Shown here: one piece after another, positions 43,476 through 55,249 of the stretch
How positions within the stretch are numbered: the stretch's first letter is position 1
Layout of the letters: each line of letters begins with the position of its first letter
Source: Daphnia carinata
Lineage: Eukaryota > Arthropoda > Branchiopoda > Diplostraca > Daphniidae
Direction of reading: 5' to 3'
Assembly (NCBI RefSeq): GCF_022539665.2
Contig: NC_081334.1
Location: 8,526,424-8,590,423, forward strand
DNA: 64,000 nt
The notes under the pieces: generated by a model
The model's database searches: none
The model's input: only the letters and a program-made list of their open reading frames with translations
What the model was told of the DNA's origin: nothing
Program-made: the position numbers and the translations under genes

Positions 43476-43839
43476 CAATCACGTTGGACTTAGGAGTTCA
43501 CAAGGAGGAAGTTTCACTAGATGAAGTTAGGTCGACTGAATGCCGTCTGCTAGCAGGGTAGGCTAAGCAGTTTCCAGTTCTTTGGTACTACTAAACAGCA
43601 GGTGACTTGACTTGTGCCCTTTGCCCTTATATTTGAACTGTATAATATATAGGTGGCGCTGAACTTAGTGAATCCTCCACTAGGGTTTGAGTTGCGATTT
43701 TCCTATGTTTTTTACATTTGTGTGTTGCAATTACATGATTTTCCTTGTTACATTTACAATTTGAGTTTGCGAGGGGAGCCTTTGATTGTAGCTCCATTAC
43801 AAGCAGTATTTACATTATTACAGTATTAAAGTTGAACGT

Positions 43840-46800
43840 TTACGCTGTTAAAGATTCCGTTTTTTCTTCTTTTGCGTAAATTTCTTGTTCTTTTGCCGCA
43901 ACCATGATATATAATTTAGCCACCGGTCGAATACATGGTCTTGGATGGTTGCTGAGCTTCACCTTTACTACTCGAACAACATTATCCGTAGTACTGGGAA
44001 TAACTTCAAGCACTTTGCCCATCGGCCACTGCCCACGCAAAGTATTCGGTTAGATTACAAGCACCAGATCTCGAACGGTGACGTTAGGCCTATTTTCTTG
44101 CCATTTTCTTCTTTCTGTTAAGTGTTGGAACGTATTCACGTAGCCATCTATTCCAAAAGTGTTGGAGGATAGCTTGGCTTTGCAGAAACTGCTTTGTAGT
44201 GACGTTAATATTTTCCACGTCGGCCAGCTTGAGGGGCAAGTACGGCCGAGCCCCACCGTATAAGAAATGGTTGGCTGTTAAAGTGTCCGGATCTTCGGGA
44301 TCCATGCTCAAGTGCGTTAACGGCCGGGTGTTTAACAGAGCTGTCACTTCAACAACGATAGTTCGTAACACTTGGTCCGTGACTAGGAAATTACCTATGC
44401 TGGTTTTCATTGCCCGCTTGTAGGATTGTACGACCCTTTCCCACACACCACCAAAGTGGGGCCCATGGGGTGGGGAGAAGTGCCACTATTTGTTGACAAG
44501 CCATTACCGTCTGAAGTTCCTAGTGGCTGCTCCCGTTGACTACTTCGAGGTGGACTGCCCGTGACGTCAAGCACGTTAATAGACTAACCCAGTTTTTCAT
44601 GCCGTCTACCTCTTCCACCAACCCGTACAGTCAAGAGTGCAAAGTAATCGATCCCTGTGTACGTGAACGCGGGCAGATGGGGTGTTAAACGATAGATTGG
44701 TAGTGAAGACATCAGCGGAGGGCTAGGCTTCGACGACGTGTGCTTGCAAGGCCAGCAATTCTTGATTACGGATTTTACCACCCTGCGTCTAGAAAGTATC
44801 AAATAGCGGGAACGGAGGTCAGTCAGCAATATCTCTGTCTTGACGTGTATGAGTCTAACATGATAATCCCAGATTATCCTTTTTGTTAAAGGTTGAGTCG
44901 CTGGTAGGAGTATGGGGTGCTTAGTTGCATAGTCTATTGGCGCGTGAAGTATTCGTCCGCCTATCCGCAACTGTCCGACGTCATCCAAGAAAGGCTTTAA
45001 GGTGCGAAGCTTTGATCTGAGTGGCAATTCCAGATTCTTGCGAAGGGCGTAGAATTCTTCAGCAAAGGCCAATTCCTGCGCGCGTATGATGCATATTGTC
45101 AACGACGCTACCATTTCTTCTACCGTTAAGTCTCCGACCATGGGTTTTTCTTCACGTACTCTTGCTCTAACGTTCTTGGCAAATCTTAGACTCCAGGCCA
45201 TCACTCGTTCCAGTTTCAACAGGCTGGAGAAACGTACGACACATCGATCGATGACGGGGTTTTCATCTTCCGTTTTCACTGCCAAGACACGAATCACGTT
45301 TACATCCCGTTCTTCTGGCTCCATAATTTCGTCCCAAATGTACCACTCTGAAGGGTCTAGGTTCAGGAACGGAGGTCCTCTGTGAAAGTTGACCAACTCG
45401 TTGACATCCTTTGGGTAGATACACCTACTGCAGAGGTCCGCTGGGTTTGAGTCTCCAGCAACACGACGCCATTGTCGACGATCCGAGTTCCGAAGTATTT
45501 TTCCGATGCGGTTGTTGACGAAGACTTCAAATCGGTAGGTTTTTGAATGGATCCACCGCAGCACCGTTTGTGAGTCATTGTGGAAAGTTATTTGTCGCAG
45601 GTCGATATCTAGTTCACGACAAATCGTGAGGGCAATGTTGAGACCTTCTACAGCATCTTGTAGCTCTAGACGTGGGATAGTGAGCCCTTTCACCGGCGTG
45701 ACGTAGGTTTTCGACGTAACGAAAAACACGTTGATGGACTGATCTTCGAATACAGTGCGGAAATAGGCTACTGCTCCGTACCCTTTGGAGCTTGCATCCG
45801 TAAAGACGTGGAGGTGCTGTTGAGGTCAACGTCTTCGTTTGAAACGGAAGCATCTCGGAATCGAAAGAAACTCCAAATTTTCAAGATTATTATACCAGCA
45901 ATAAAAACATTGACTCAATGTTTCGGTTAAAACGTCGTCCCAACCAATCCGTTCTTCGCTTGTCCAGATGTCTTGGAGCAAAGACTTCATTATGAAGACA
46001 ACAGGTGCAACAGGTCCCAGCGGGTCGTAGACACTAGAGATGATGCTCAGGAAGGCTCGCTTAGTGAGGGTCTCGTTGTTCGATGGCTTCCGAATCTTGA
46101 ACGTCAGCATATCTCTCTCGGTGTCCCACATTATTCCAAGCGTTCTTCCGACGGGGAGTTTCTCCAAGTCCAGATCCAGGGTTGGTGAAGCGAGGCCGAA
46201 TTCTCGTAACGCTGCTATTACCATTCTAGATGATGACGCCCATTTAGTCAAGTTGAAACAGTCTAGCTGAGGAAGGGATTTCATTTGGCGGGACCGTTTG
46301 ATGGCCTTCAGGGTCTTCAGAGTCGAAGGAGTCGAGGTAATTGTCCACGTAAAAATTCCGTCGAACACTATCAGCTACGTCTGGAAACTGGTTGCGGTGG
46401 TCATCGGCCGTCCTGTTGTGGGCGAAAATGCTGCGCGTCGGAGATGATATCGCTCCAAATACGTGAACGGTCATCTGGTACGTTAACGGGGCTGAAATAC
46501 TGCCAGGCGTCCAGTAGAGAAATCTGAATGCTGCCTGGTCTTCTTCGGGGACTTTCACTTGGTGAAACATTTTGTGAATGTCTGCTCCGACTGGTACGAG
46601 GTTGCCGTGGAAGCGGATGAGCACACCGAGCAAGCCAACGAATGGTTTGGTCCCCGAAGCAGGTTTTGGTATATATATATGTGCCACCAAACTCAGCAGC
46701 TCCATCGAATACAACACGAACCTTGGTTAATGAGCTGGATGGGCTCACGACCCCGTGGTGTGGTAGATACCACGTCTTGTTCATCTTCGTCCGGGCTTCT

Positions 46801-47105
46801 TGAGTCGTGAGGGGTCTGGCATGTTTCAAACCGATATACTCCTTGACCACTGCATCGTACCTTTGGGCAAACTCCGCGTCTCGATGAAAACGTCGTTCGA
46901 GAGCGTAGAGTCTCTTCAATGCAGACGCCGGATTGTTCGGAAGATTTACCTCCTCGGCTTTCCACATTAAGCTGACTTGATACTGGTTACCAATACATTT
47001 TACGGAAGATTCGAGGATACCTTTTCCACGTAGATCATCTTCAGATAGAACGGGCGGTTCTATTTCTACTTCGTTGGCCTCAAGTTGCCAGAATTTCTTC
47101 ACCAG
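43840..47105 (-). pseudogene. BEL/Pao pol, copy 2
   Basis: Best-preserved pol of the family. Blocks in order: LVKKFWQLEANEVEIEPP (47100), RT with GADIHKMFHQVKVPEEDQAA (~46570) and NFYVDNYLDSF (~46340), PLGPVAPVVF (~46010), the RNase H region with DSQTVLRWIHSK and NPADLCSR (~45570-45430), the H2C2 zinc domain (HVRLIHVKTEILLTDLRSRY then CWPCK, ~44850-44740), the start of the integrase core (FTYTGIDYF ~44660), and the C-terminal domain (LLNTRPLTHLS; GQWPMGKVLEVIPS). The middle of the integrase core is deleted around 44460-44580. Several frameshifts. Confidence 0.9.
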
Positions 47106-48221
47106 CTGACGGAGAATCTTCATACTCTTCATACAAGGTCTTGAATTTGGCCTTGAATCGCTCGTAATTCTTTGGGTTACCGTTAAACGGCTGGATCTTG
47201 AAGTTTGGAGGTTGTAGACCACTGCAGCAGCTGGTGTGATGACGATTAACTTGACTGTGGGTATGTGAACGTTCAGAGCGCTCATCTTCGTCGTGATTCG
47301 TAGGGTCGCCACTGGACGTCATCGTGGCCATCGCCCCTCGCCTCGGGTCTCGTGGAGATGCATCGGATGCGACCAATGTTCTACGATGTCGGATTGCATC
47401 CTCTATCGTGCGGAGGGGTGACAGGATAGAAACGTCTTGACGAGTTGGTAAGACTTGTGTTCCCTCAGGAGGTTGCTGATCTTGAATCGTTCGGGGTTGA
47501 ACCTTCATGCCGTCTACTTCCGTTCGGAGGTCTTCAATTTTTGCGTTTAACTCCACCTTAACTGCGTCAATTTTCTGATCTAACCCGTCCAACGTTTGGT
47601 GTGCTTCCCTGACGTAACTCTTGAGCTATCCATGAGTTTACTTACTTGTTCACTCATGCTCCTTAACGCCTAATTGAGGGTTTCTGTGATGGAAGTTGTA
47701 TTTTCCTCCATCTGAGCCCTTGCCGTTTCCAACTTCAACTCCAGCTTCAGCATCTGAGCTTCAGTCTCCAACTCCCCATGGCTTGATTGTTGGGGAAGGC
47801 TGGGAGGTTTAACGTGCGTATGCCTCTTTTGGGATAACGTGGTACTGCAGGTGATGTCCGAAGCTGATGCCCCGTTCGAGCTGACGGATTGATTCGAGGA
47901 AGTGGCGTAGTGGCTTGCAAATTTGATAATTTCGACGTGATCCGTTTCGAAGTCTACTTCCCCCTTGTCACATGCTTGACGTTGCTGATCAGTCAGGCCG
48001 GATATACTTTCTGTTTACTTGTTGTGGATTTCTTTGACTTCGTCGTATATACGAATCAATTCGTCACGCCATGCTGTTACTTGCAACTTCTTCAATCTGA
48101 TGGCTCCCATCTTGTGGTCTTCCACTGCCTTTCTGAGTTGTGTCGTTAACTTCGTGTGGGCCGCCTTTCTCTTCCCACGTTTCTTCTTGACATCGTTTTT
48201 CGGGAAGTAGTGGCCTTTCAC
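47090..48221 (-). pseudogene. BEL gag N-terminal part (DUF1759-type), truncated
   Basis: Begins near 48221 with a helical stretch (KLTTQLRKAVEDHKMGAIRL; WRDELIRIYDEV), passes stops around 47630-48000, then continues from 47592 (QKIDAVKVELNAKIEDLRTE) to the DUF1759-like core (KIQPFNGNPKNYERFKAKF) and breaks off after EYEDSPSAG at ~47105, where pol starts. The zinc knuckles and the aspartic protease usual in this position are missing through internal deletion. Confidence 0.75.
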
Positions 48222-48532
48222 TCTTCCGCCGTTCTGGTTTCGCTGCGTCTACCATTGGGTTGTGGCCGTCCATGTCCATATTTTCGGCTTTGGGTACGGC
48301 TTCACTCGTGACGTAGAAACGTTATTATTGGCTGATAGTCACATGTTAACGGATGTCGATGATTCACGTAGATACACCGATCTTCAAGTCAGATGGCAAA
48401 CGTGTGGAAGAGGGGGGGTGCCTACAGGCTGGCATAAACGTCTGCCAAAATTTTTACAGGGAGAATACCCGACAATTTACAAATCAAGCGAGGGTTTTAC
48501 AGACGAGGACGGAAATGCACGTGTTCGTCAAA

Positions 48533-48550
48533 TCCCGGGTTTCGGCACCA
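48533..48550 (-). promoter_or_regulatory. tRNA primer-binding site of BEL copy 2
   Basis: TGGTGCCGAAACCCGGGA on the minus strand, two bases after the 5' LTR. It is complementary to a tRNA 3' end ending CCA. The tRNA was not identified. Confidence 0.8.
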
Positions 48551-48552
48551 TT

Positions 48553-48910
48553 TGTTGCAGACTCTCGTGCATAGAGTGCAACTGAGAGAAAAAATGAGAA
48601 TGATGATGGTTGGGGATGAATGAAGGAAAGATGAGGTGAGAAAAGAAACGCTTTATTTCTGGGTTGATGAAGGAGAAAAAAAAAAGGTGGCTTGATTTCG
48701 GACAAAAAAGACAGACTGATACACAACAAAGAGGCAACGGGCCAATATCGAGAGGAAAACTTTAGACAACTTGTCTTGAGGTGTGCTTGACTAATACTAC
48801 TACTACCCCACCTACAAAAAGGGAAAAAGAAACAACAAAAAAGGGGTCACTAAATTTGTAGTCCCGTGCCCCCTACAGCCCTGCCCGCGAGGGCAGCACC
48901 GTAGGTGACA
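48553..48910 (-). repeat. BEL copy 2 5' LTR
   Basis: Starts TGTCACCTACGG at 48910 and ends CTGCAACA at 48553, followed by the primer-binding site. AATAAA on the minus strand at 48652-48657. Divergence from the 3' LTR shows the insertion is not very recent. Confidence 0.85.
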
Positions 48911-49439
48911 GTTATGTTGATCCTTGATTTTTGCTTCAAATTTTTTACTACATATATAAAAGGTCCGTAAAAATATAGTTCTTTTTCGTCTAATATACTG
49001 TGATACATTATATATATCCATAAAGTTTATTTCTAAGAGATATTTTAAAAAATCAAACCATGTTTAATTCCGCCTTTTTTGTTGTTGTTTAGGTGTTTTC
49101 TGCATGCTGAGCCGGCGTTGCCGGGTGTCGCAGAAAATCTGGGCTAATTCCCCATGTCACCACCAGGGTCTGCTCCTAGTTGTGGGTCTGTGGAGCGTCG
49201 TTTTGTCCATGCCGATGCGTTTTGAGCTGAGTAGTTATGTGATGACGTACAGCTTTGATTTCATGAGGATGGGACTAAGATGTCTCGGATTCGGATTTGC
49301 GTAATTTTTTCAAGTGTCGAGTTGTATCTTAACAGCATGTTTACCTCGCAGGTAAGTTTGTTTTGCTTGACGTATTGTTTCATAGGTTTATATAGAGCTG
49401 AGTAGTGCTCGCAGGCAGTGCATACATGTGTGCTGTGCT

Positions 49440-51602
49440 GTTGATAGTTGGCCAACTTGTCAGCCAGCTCATTACCTCGGATGCCAATCTGGCTTGGGAT
49501 CCAAGTGAGGTGAGTGTGAGGGCCTAAATTTTTTAGATTTTGGATAAGGTTCCATATTTCTATTTTGGGTTAGTCTGGGGATTGCGTTGATTGCCAGTAA
49601 GACCTGCTGGGAGTCGGTGAAGATGTGTAGCTCAGGAAGTCTTGGTTCTTTATGGTAGATGGCTTCTAGGGCTTTTAGGATCCCGTAGTTTCACCGTTTG
49701 GATGATGGACCCTGGAGTGAGGTGCCAGGCACCTTTGAGTCGAGTGTCCGGGAACATGTAGGTGAACGAAATGGAGGCTGATGTTACGGATCCGTTCATG
49801 AATCCGACGAGGGAGGTCTGGGGTATGTTCCTTAAGACGTTGTTTACCATCGCCCGGGCTTTAGATTGGTTGGAGGTAGCGACTGGTTTCGTCATCGAGA
49901 AGTAGGACGTCGTGTGAGACGCATTGGTCCAGGGCGGAGGAATTTCCTTTTTTGTTTGGTATCCGTTGCGGTCAGAAAAAATACTGTAGTCAAGTGAAGT
50001 AATCTCACCGAGCATTGAAGGGATGTTGGGGATGGTTCTGAGGGGCCATGTTAAGGGGCTGTTGAGATGTTACCTGGCTGGTTGAGTGTCGAGTTGAAGT
50101 CGAGTTGTTGGGTTTTTTACTTACTTTAATTTGATATCGGACCATAAGCCATACATCTTCTTTTGATTGGTTCGAGTCCAAGTTCTGTGTATAGGATATC
50201 CATCGGACGTATCCCAGAATCATCCGAAGTATTCTTCGGTAGATGATGTCTATTTTGGCAAGTCAATGATACCATAGTCAATTTTGTTGCGGACGAGGGA
50301 AGGGGTTTGAATAGGGGCACCAGCGTCGGGGTATTTGGTCCGAATGATTGTTTGGTGAGCATGCAAAAAAGATTTCTTTTCTTTAGACAGCTGTTGACAA
50401 CAGAGTCGACGTGCGCGGACCACGTTAGTTTACGATCAAAGATGACCCCGAGAAATTTAGCTTCTTTGGTCGGTTTGATGCGTGTATGTGACGACCGTGT
50501 ATGAAGACTAGTGGGTTCTGAGGTGTTTTGCGAGCGCGGGATAGTGTTAGTAAGGTCGATTTTTTTGCTCGGAACTGGAGTCCCCATTTGATTTCCCATC
50601 TGTAGAGCTTGTTGAGGAAAGGTTGCAACAGCAGTTCTGCGTCGATAGTGTTTTTTGCTTGGGCGAGCACTGTGCCACTATCAGCGTATTGGGGTGTATG
50701 GGCGCCTAGTGGAGGGTGGGAGAGGTCACTCATTACGAATAATATGGGCTTAGCATCGCTCCTTGTGGAACCCCTCTGTTGATGGTTCTTGTGTCAGAAA
50801 CGTAATTTCCTATTTTCACACAGACCCTTCTGCCGGTGAGAAATGATTGGATCACTTAAGGGTTTCTCCATTTATGCCCAAGCTTGCCAATTTGAAGAGG
50901 ATTCTGGTATGTTGAGCGCGGTCTAACGTCATGGCAATGTCTAGAAAAACGCCGTGTGTGGCAAGAATTTTGGTAAAACATTTGTTTGCGAAATTTTCTA
51001 GGGCTACTGTGTGGTACACGGTGCTCCTGCCGGGGCGGAAGCCAGCTTGCGTGGGTTGTTGCAGACGGTTCGACTCAAGGTGTCAGTTAATTCTGTTTTT
51101 CATTACGCGTTCCATCACTTTTCCCAAGCAGGAGGTTAGGAATATAGGGCGATAAAACGTCGGGTTATCCGGGCACTTGTTAGGTTTTAGAGTAGGTATG
51201 ATGACTACTTGCTTCTAGTCCTGCAGTGTTCCTCCGTGAGCAAGAAGGATATTAACAAGGTGTCTCTAGTGTTCGCTTTTGTCTTTATTGAGGTTTGCTA
51301 ATCATTTTGTGCGTGAGGTCTAGTCCGGTGGCATTGCTTTTGAGTCCCTTGAGTGCCTCATCTATTTCTTCTGGTGTTATGGCTTTTTTAATTGTTTCTC
51401 CCAGGTCACCATTAGTGCCATTGCATAGGTCTGGGTATTCAAAGAAGGCGTTGAGGAGGGCTGCCGCCTTTTCTTTTGGCCCAGATATGGTTACTCTTGT
51501 GCTGAACCGGAAGTTGCTGATCGTTGGTAAGCGATAATTGTTTCTGCCTGACATTGCCTTCATGAAGGTCCATATGGTTTTGCTTCCTCTCTTCCCATCC
51601 AA
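49440..51602 (-). pseudogene. LINE reverse transcriptase and RNase H, broken
   Basis: Pre-RT region WTFMKAMSGRNNYRLPTIS and EKAAALLNAFFEYPDLC (51560-51430), RT blocks VFLDIAMTLDRAQHTRILF (~50930), NRGVPQGAMLSP (~50770), the catalytic box altered to YADSGT (~50690), and KEAKFLGVIFDRKLTWSAHV (~50450). RNase H shows FMNGSVTSASISFTYMFPD (~49800). YADD changed to YADS, plus frameshifts, means no activity. RT copies RNA to DNA at the insertion site in working relatives. Confidence 0.8.
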
Positions 51603-51785
51603 GTTGGTGACGAATTTCTCCCATGCTTTCCGTTTAGCGTTGCTAATTGTTTTTTTCCTAGCTGCGGCCCTGTGCCAGCCGATCTTTTTTCTTCAGAGAA
51701 GGGGTCCGCTCTCCAGGATAAGAATGCTTTTCGAGCTGCTACTACATGGAATCTGCACACGTCATCCCGCCACGGCTTCATGGGT

Positions 51786-52313
51786 TCAGCTACGGGCTTT
51801 TGGAGAGATTCTGTGTTTGAAGCAGGCGTGGCTCGCCATTATAATTGTATTTTTGAACACGTCGTATGATAGATGGTCACTGCCCAGGTAGGGGCCTAAG
51901 GTGATTGTGGGGTCGCTAGCTATTGGGGCCGATGCGAATGTTATATCGAGTGTAGATTTTCGTCCGATGGAGGAATTGCTGTATGTTCCAAGTTGAGGCA
52001 AGGTTATGACGGCGATGTTGAGGGTTTCGAGGAGGGCACTGTAGATCGATTTGCCACTTCTATTAGAACCTTTATTGGAGCCCCATAACGCCTGGTGGCC
52101 GTTGAGGTCTAGGCCGACGAGTGTGTTATTCTTGTTTGCGAGCAATTGAGTGATCTCTTCTTTAGAACAGTCTCCGTTGGGGCAGGTTCGATCGTTGGTA
52201 TTATGGGGAAGTACAATTGAGGGTTTATTGAAACTTAAGAAGTTGCGGAATTCTTCTAGACGGGACTTCGTGAAACCTCGCGCATTCCATTGGAGTATTC
52301 TAAGTTCTGTCAT
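51786..52313 (-). pseudogene. LINE apurinic-like endonuclease, internally deleted
   Basis: Starts TELRILQWNARGFTKSRLEE and later has LDLNGHQALWGS and STLDITFAS, the conserved APE-type endonuclease blocks that nick target DNA. About 70-90 residues expected between NKPSIVL and the NTNDRTC region are absent. Otherwise open over 175 codons, the longest intact stretch of this element. Confidence 0.8.
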
Positions 52314-52639
52314 TTTATTCTGCTTTTGTTCTTGTGCTGCTTCTTCGTTATTTCTTCAATGCACTGTGTATGAGTTCGCGTGTAGTCCATTCTTTCATAA
52401 ATTTGTGAGCTCTGGTTTCTTGTGTCAATGTGACGAGAGGGGATTTGCTGGAGTCAGATTCGGAATTCGAGAAAGTGCGAGTGTCCGTCTTTTGGCGTGG
52501 AAGTCAGGTGAGAAGGTACGCCTCCAACTTATCAAATGTGCAGGGAATTTTTCTTCGAACGAATTGTTTTTTTATTGGCTTTGGCAGCTTCCATGGTGGC
52601 GTGGTCAACTTCAAGTTCTAGATTTCGGGTAGTGCTGTT

Positions 52640-53190
52640 CTGCAGCGATTGGATCTCTTCTTTTGGTTATCTGATGTCTTCCTTCAGGATTTCTACTTCA
52701 GAAGGGTCGTGCCGTTGATTGGGGACCGTCGAGGGTCTAGTTACGGCTGCGGTATAGTTCGTTAGCCTTTTGGTTCGAGCATATGAGTTGGATAGATTGT
52801 GATCCGTAGCATATTCGATTAGAGGTAACGTTTTAGTGTAGGCTGGACATTCTTTTGAATCGGAAGGGTGGCCGTGGCTTTTGCGGTCGATGCATTTTTG
52901 TGAGCATAAAAGGTTAAGGGAATGGCTTTCACCGCAGTTGTTGCATTTATCTTCGTTGCTTGATCAGTGATTCCTGGTATATCCAAGACTCCAGCATTGA
53001 TTGCATTTCAAAGGGCTTGGGTAATATGTATGTACAGGGAAGCTTAAGGCTATCACGGTTATTCTTGAAGGAAGGGTTCTTTGAAATGTTAGGGCAACGG
53101 GTTCCGGAAGGCTCTCTTTTACCGGCAACAGTTCTGGTGAAGCGCTCGATTTTAGTGACTCCTTGGGGGCTGAGAAGTTCCAGCAAACCT
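52640..53190 (-). pseudogene. LINE ORF1 (gag-like) fragment
   Basis: Contains zinc-knuckle remnants in shifted frames: LKCNQCWSLGYTRN (~52980; His changed to Tyr) and CNNCGESHSLNLLC (~52930), followed by CPAYTKTLPLIEYATDHNL (~52830). ORF1 proteins of this group bind element RNA. 5' part is unclear. Confidence 0.65.
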
Positions 53191-53549
53191 GTTTCTGTCT
53201 CTGATGTGACCCTTTGGATGATGCCTTTTCATCCAGTTATAGATTTAGGTAGGGACGTGTTTATATAGCGGTTGGCGGCCTGTGTCAAATTTATTAGGGC
53301 CTCTTACTGAGCTGCGTCGACGTAATATAAGAATAGATCGCTTCATCGGGCCGTATGGGAGCGCAGGCCTGCTTTTTCAGTAAAGTTTTTTTCTGCTTTA
53401 GTTCTTTCGATCGAGTTGTGTCTTTGTACATCCAGATGCAGTTTTCATTCAGTATAGTCCGCAGTTAGTCGTCTCTGTTTGTGTGTGTCAAAATCAGTCT
53501 TCGTTTCCCATTTTTTGGTTTCCCTCTCAAACCAACCTAACGTTGCCAT

Positions 53550-54395
53550 TATACGGGCAACGTCAGTCAACCATCAGCGTTCTCGACATCCAAGCGACAC
53601 GGTTGCTATCACAAATTAATGTATTCTCCAAGCTAGGAGATAATGTGTACTTCAATTCTTGGATCAGACATTTTGAAAACATGATGGACATCGGCGATTT
53701 CGAAGAATTTAAAAAGATTTAATACCTTCGGTCTAAGCTGGTGGGACCTGCGGGTGATTTTATAGAACAATACCAACTCGATCACCAGTCGAAGCCACCT
53801 GCTACGAGACCGTCAAGCGAGCCTTAAAAGAAAGATTCATGGGAAAAAACATGGAACAAATACAGGAAGTCGTTCAACAGCTGCAAAAGAGAACCTGCGG
53901 AATCAATAAGAAACTTCGCACATCGACTCCAAAAACTAGCGAGAGGTGGTTATCCCAATGTATGCCAGGAAGTCATCGAGCAGTTAAGCAGGGACAAATA
54001 CATGACTGGCCTGGCGCCTCAATTACACAACCGACTATTTTGTCTGGACTTCTCCTCCTTCGACCAGACGATCGAAACGGTGGAACGACACAACCTAGCA
54101 CTGGAACTCGTGAACTCAAGGGGCCATTCACGGATCGTCATCGACGTACCACCTCCATCAGCAAAGAAGGACGACATCGTATCCCTCGTTAGAGAAGCAG
54201 TAAGATCGGAACTTGCAAAAAACCAGTAAGGACGAAGGTACCCCGAAAGAAGGGAACCACGGAACCCCGAAACCTCGGATAATGTTCAGTCACGACACCG
54301 AAGAGTGTGCAGCAAGACAGTACCAAACGAGGCTTGCATGCGACAATTGCGGACGCAGGGGACACACCAGCAGCACCTGCCGCGATCCACCCAAC
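53550..54395 (+). pseudogene. Gypsy gag, frameshifted
   Basis: Capsid-like blocks (LLSQINVFSKLGDNVYFNSW; RLQKLARGGYPN; YMTGLAPQLHNRLFCLDF) lie in different frames. A single CCHC zinc knuckle CDNCGRRGHTSSTC is at 54338-54379. At least three frameshifts. Confidence 0.75.
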
Positions 54396-54509
54396 TAGCC
54401 CCCACCGGAACGACAACATTGGACTGTGAGTAACCAGCAGCAAAGGGAGTATCACCAGAAGCCACCAAGACAACCCCAACAACAGACGACGCAGTTCTCC
54501 CCCCCCCCC

Positions 54510-54975
54510 CAGAATCACCTTAAAAGCAGGCGAACTGATCTTTGAAGCTCTTTTTGACAGTGGTGTAGGAAAAGCCTGCTAAGTAACAAATTGTACTCAG
54601 AACCTTGTGGAAACGTCGTATCTCTCTAGAGGTCGCCGTAGATCTATACGATATAAATACTAGGCGCTTAAAGACTCAGGGTACAGTCACCCTTACATTT
54701 CAACTAGTTGACGAAGAATGTCCCGATCTCTTAACTCGTAGTGAACGGTGTCACCGAGAGCTGCATACTAGGCTTAGACGCACTCTACGGTCATAAGATC
54801 ATATTCCACGACAGAGAGCGTACGATCTATCGGAATAGAAGACCCGATCAGTCACCTCACGAACCCGTTATGATTACTCCGGAAAAAATCACCATCTTTC
54901 CATACACCGCACAAATGGTGGAGAGCGAACGGGGGGGGGGCGGAAAGCTACTCCCGAATATCGCCTGCTAATTTA
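54510..54975 (+). pseudogene. Gypsy aspartic protease, broken
   Basis: FDSG active-site motif at 54553-54564, followed by a stop, and the second conserved region ESCILGLDALYGHKIIFHD (~54748). The frame breaks between. Normally cleaves the Gag-Pol polyprotein as a dimer. Confidence 0.75.
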
Positions 54976-55249
54976 TATCGGCGCCGGAACTCCCGAAAGG
55001 AATCTGACTCGACCCGTTTGCTTCGAAGAAACAGGGAAATGGACAATTCCGCATCGTCGTTATCAACAGGACCAACAAGCAAATCATAATACCCGCGTTT
55101 CAAGTACTAGGAAAAGTAGTCTTTGCCGAAGAAAAAGCACAACACACCATCGCCTCCTGCTTCTATCAAAACACAACCGCTGACTCCACCATCTTTGAAG
55201 AAGCCTTAGCAGCCATCCCAGACCGAGAAAAACAAGAACTCCTTACAAA

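Larger units (their letters stand above)
42445..48910 (-). mobile_element. BEL/Pao retrotransposon, copy 2, both LTRs
   Basis: Two LTRs (48553-48910 and 42445-42803) flank gag N-terminus, pol and an extra zinc-knuckle ORF, all on the minus strand. A tRNA primer-binding site follows the 5' LTR. The flanks read TTTAT (42440-42444) and GTTAT (48911-48915), a 4-of-5 target duplication. Total about 6.47 kb. The C-terminal half of gag and the protease are deleted, so it cannot move alone. A polypurine tract was not recognised before the 3' LTR, leaving that boundary less certain. Confidence 0.85.
49080..53480 (-). mobile_element. I/Jockey-type LINE with ORF1, EN, RT and RNase H
   Basis: Longer than the LINE at 18-20.8 kb and independent of it. 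Minus-strand order: ORF1 with zinc-knuckle remnants (~53190-52860), endonuclease (52313-51786), RT (51600-50126) and RNase H (50015-49440). A promoter or precise 5' end was not found; the first bases abut the Gypsy gag at ~53.5 kb. The 3' tail has no clear poly-A. Confidence 0.8.

Noticed and set aside
48553-48910. Fragment of a third long BEL element
   Set aside because: It has LTR ends and is followed by a primer-binding site and gag, so it is the 5' LTR of copy 2.
52150-52632. Plus-strand open frame of 160 codons
   Set aside because: Antisense of the LINE endonuclease and ORF1 end.
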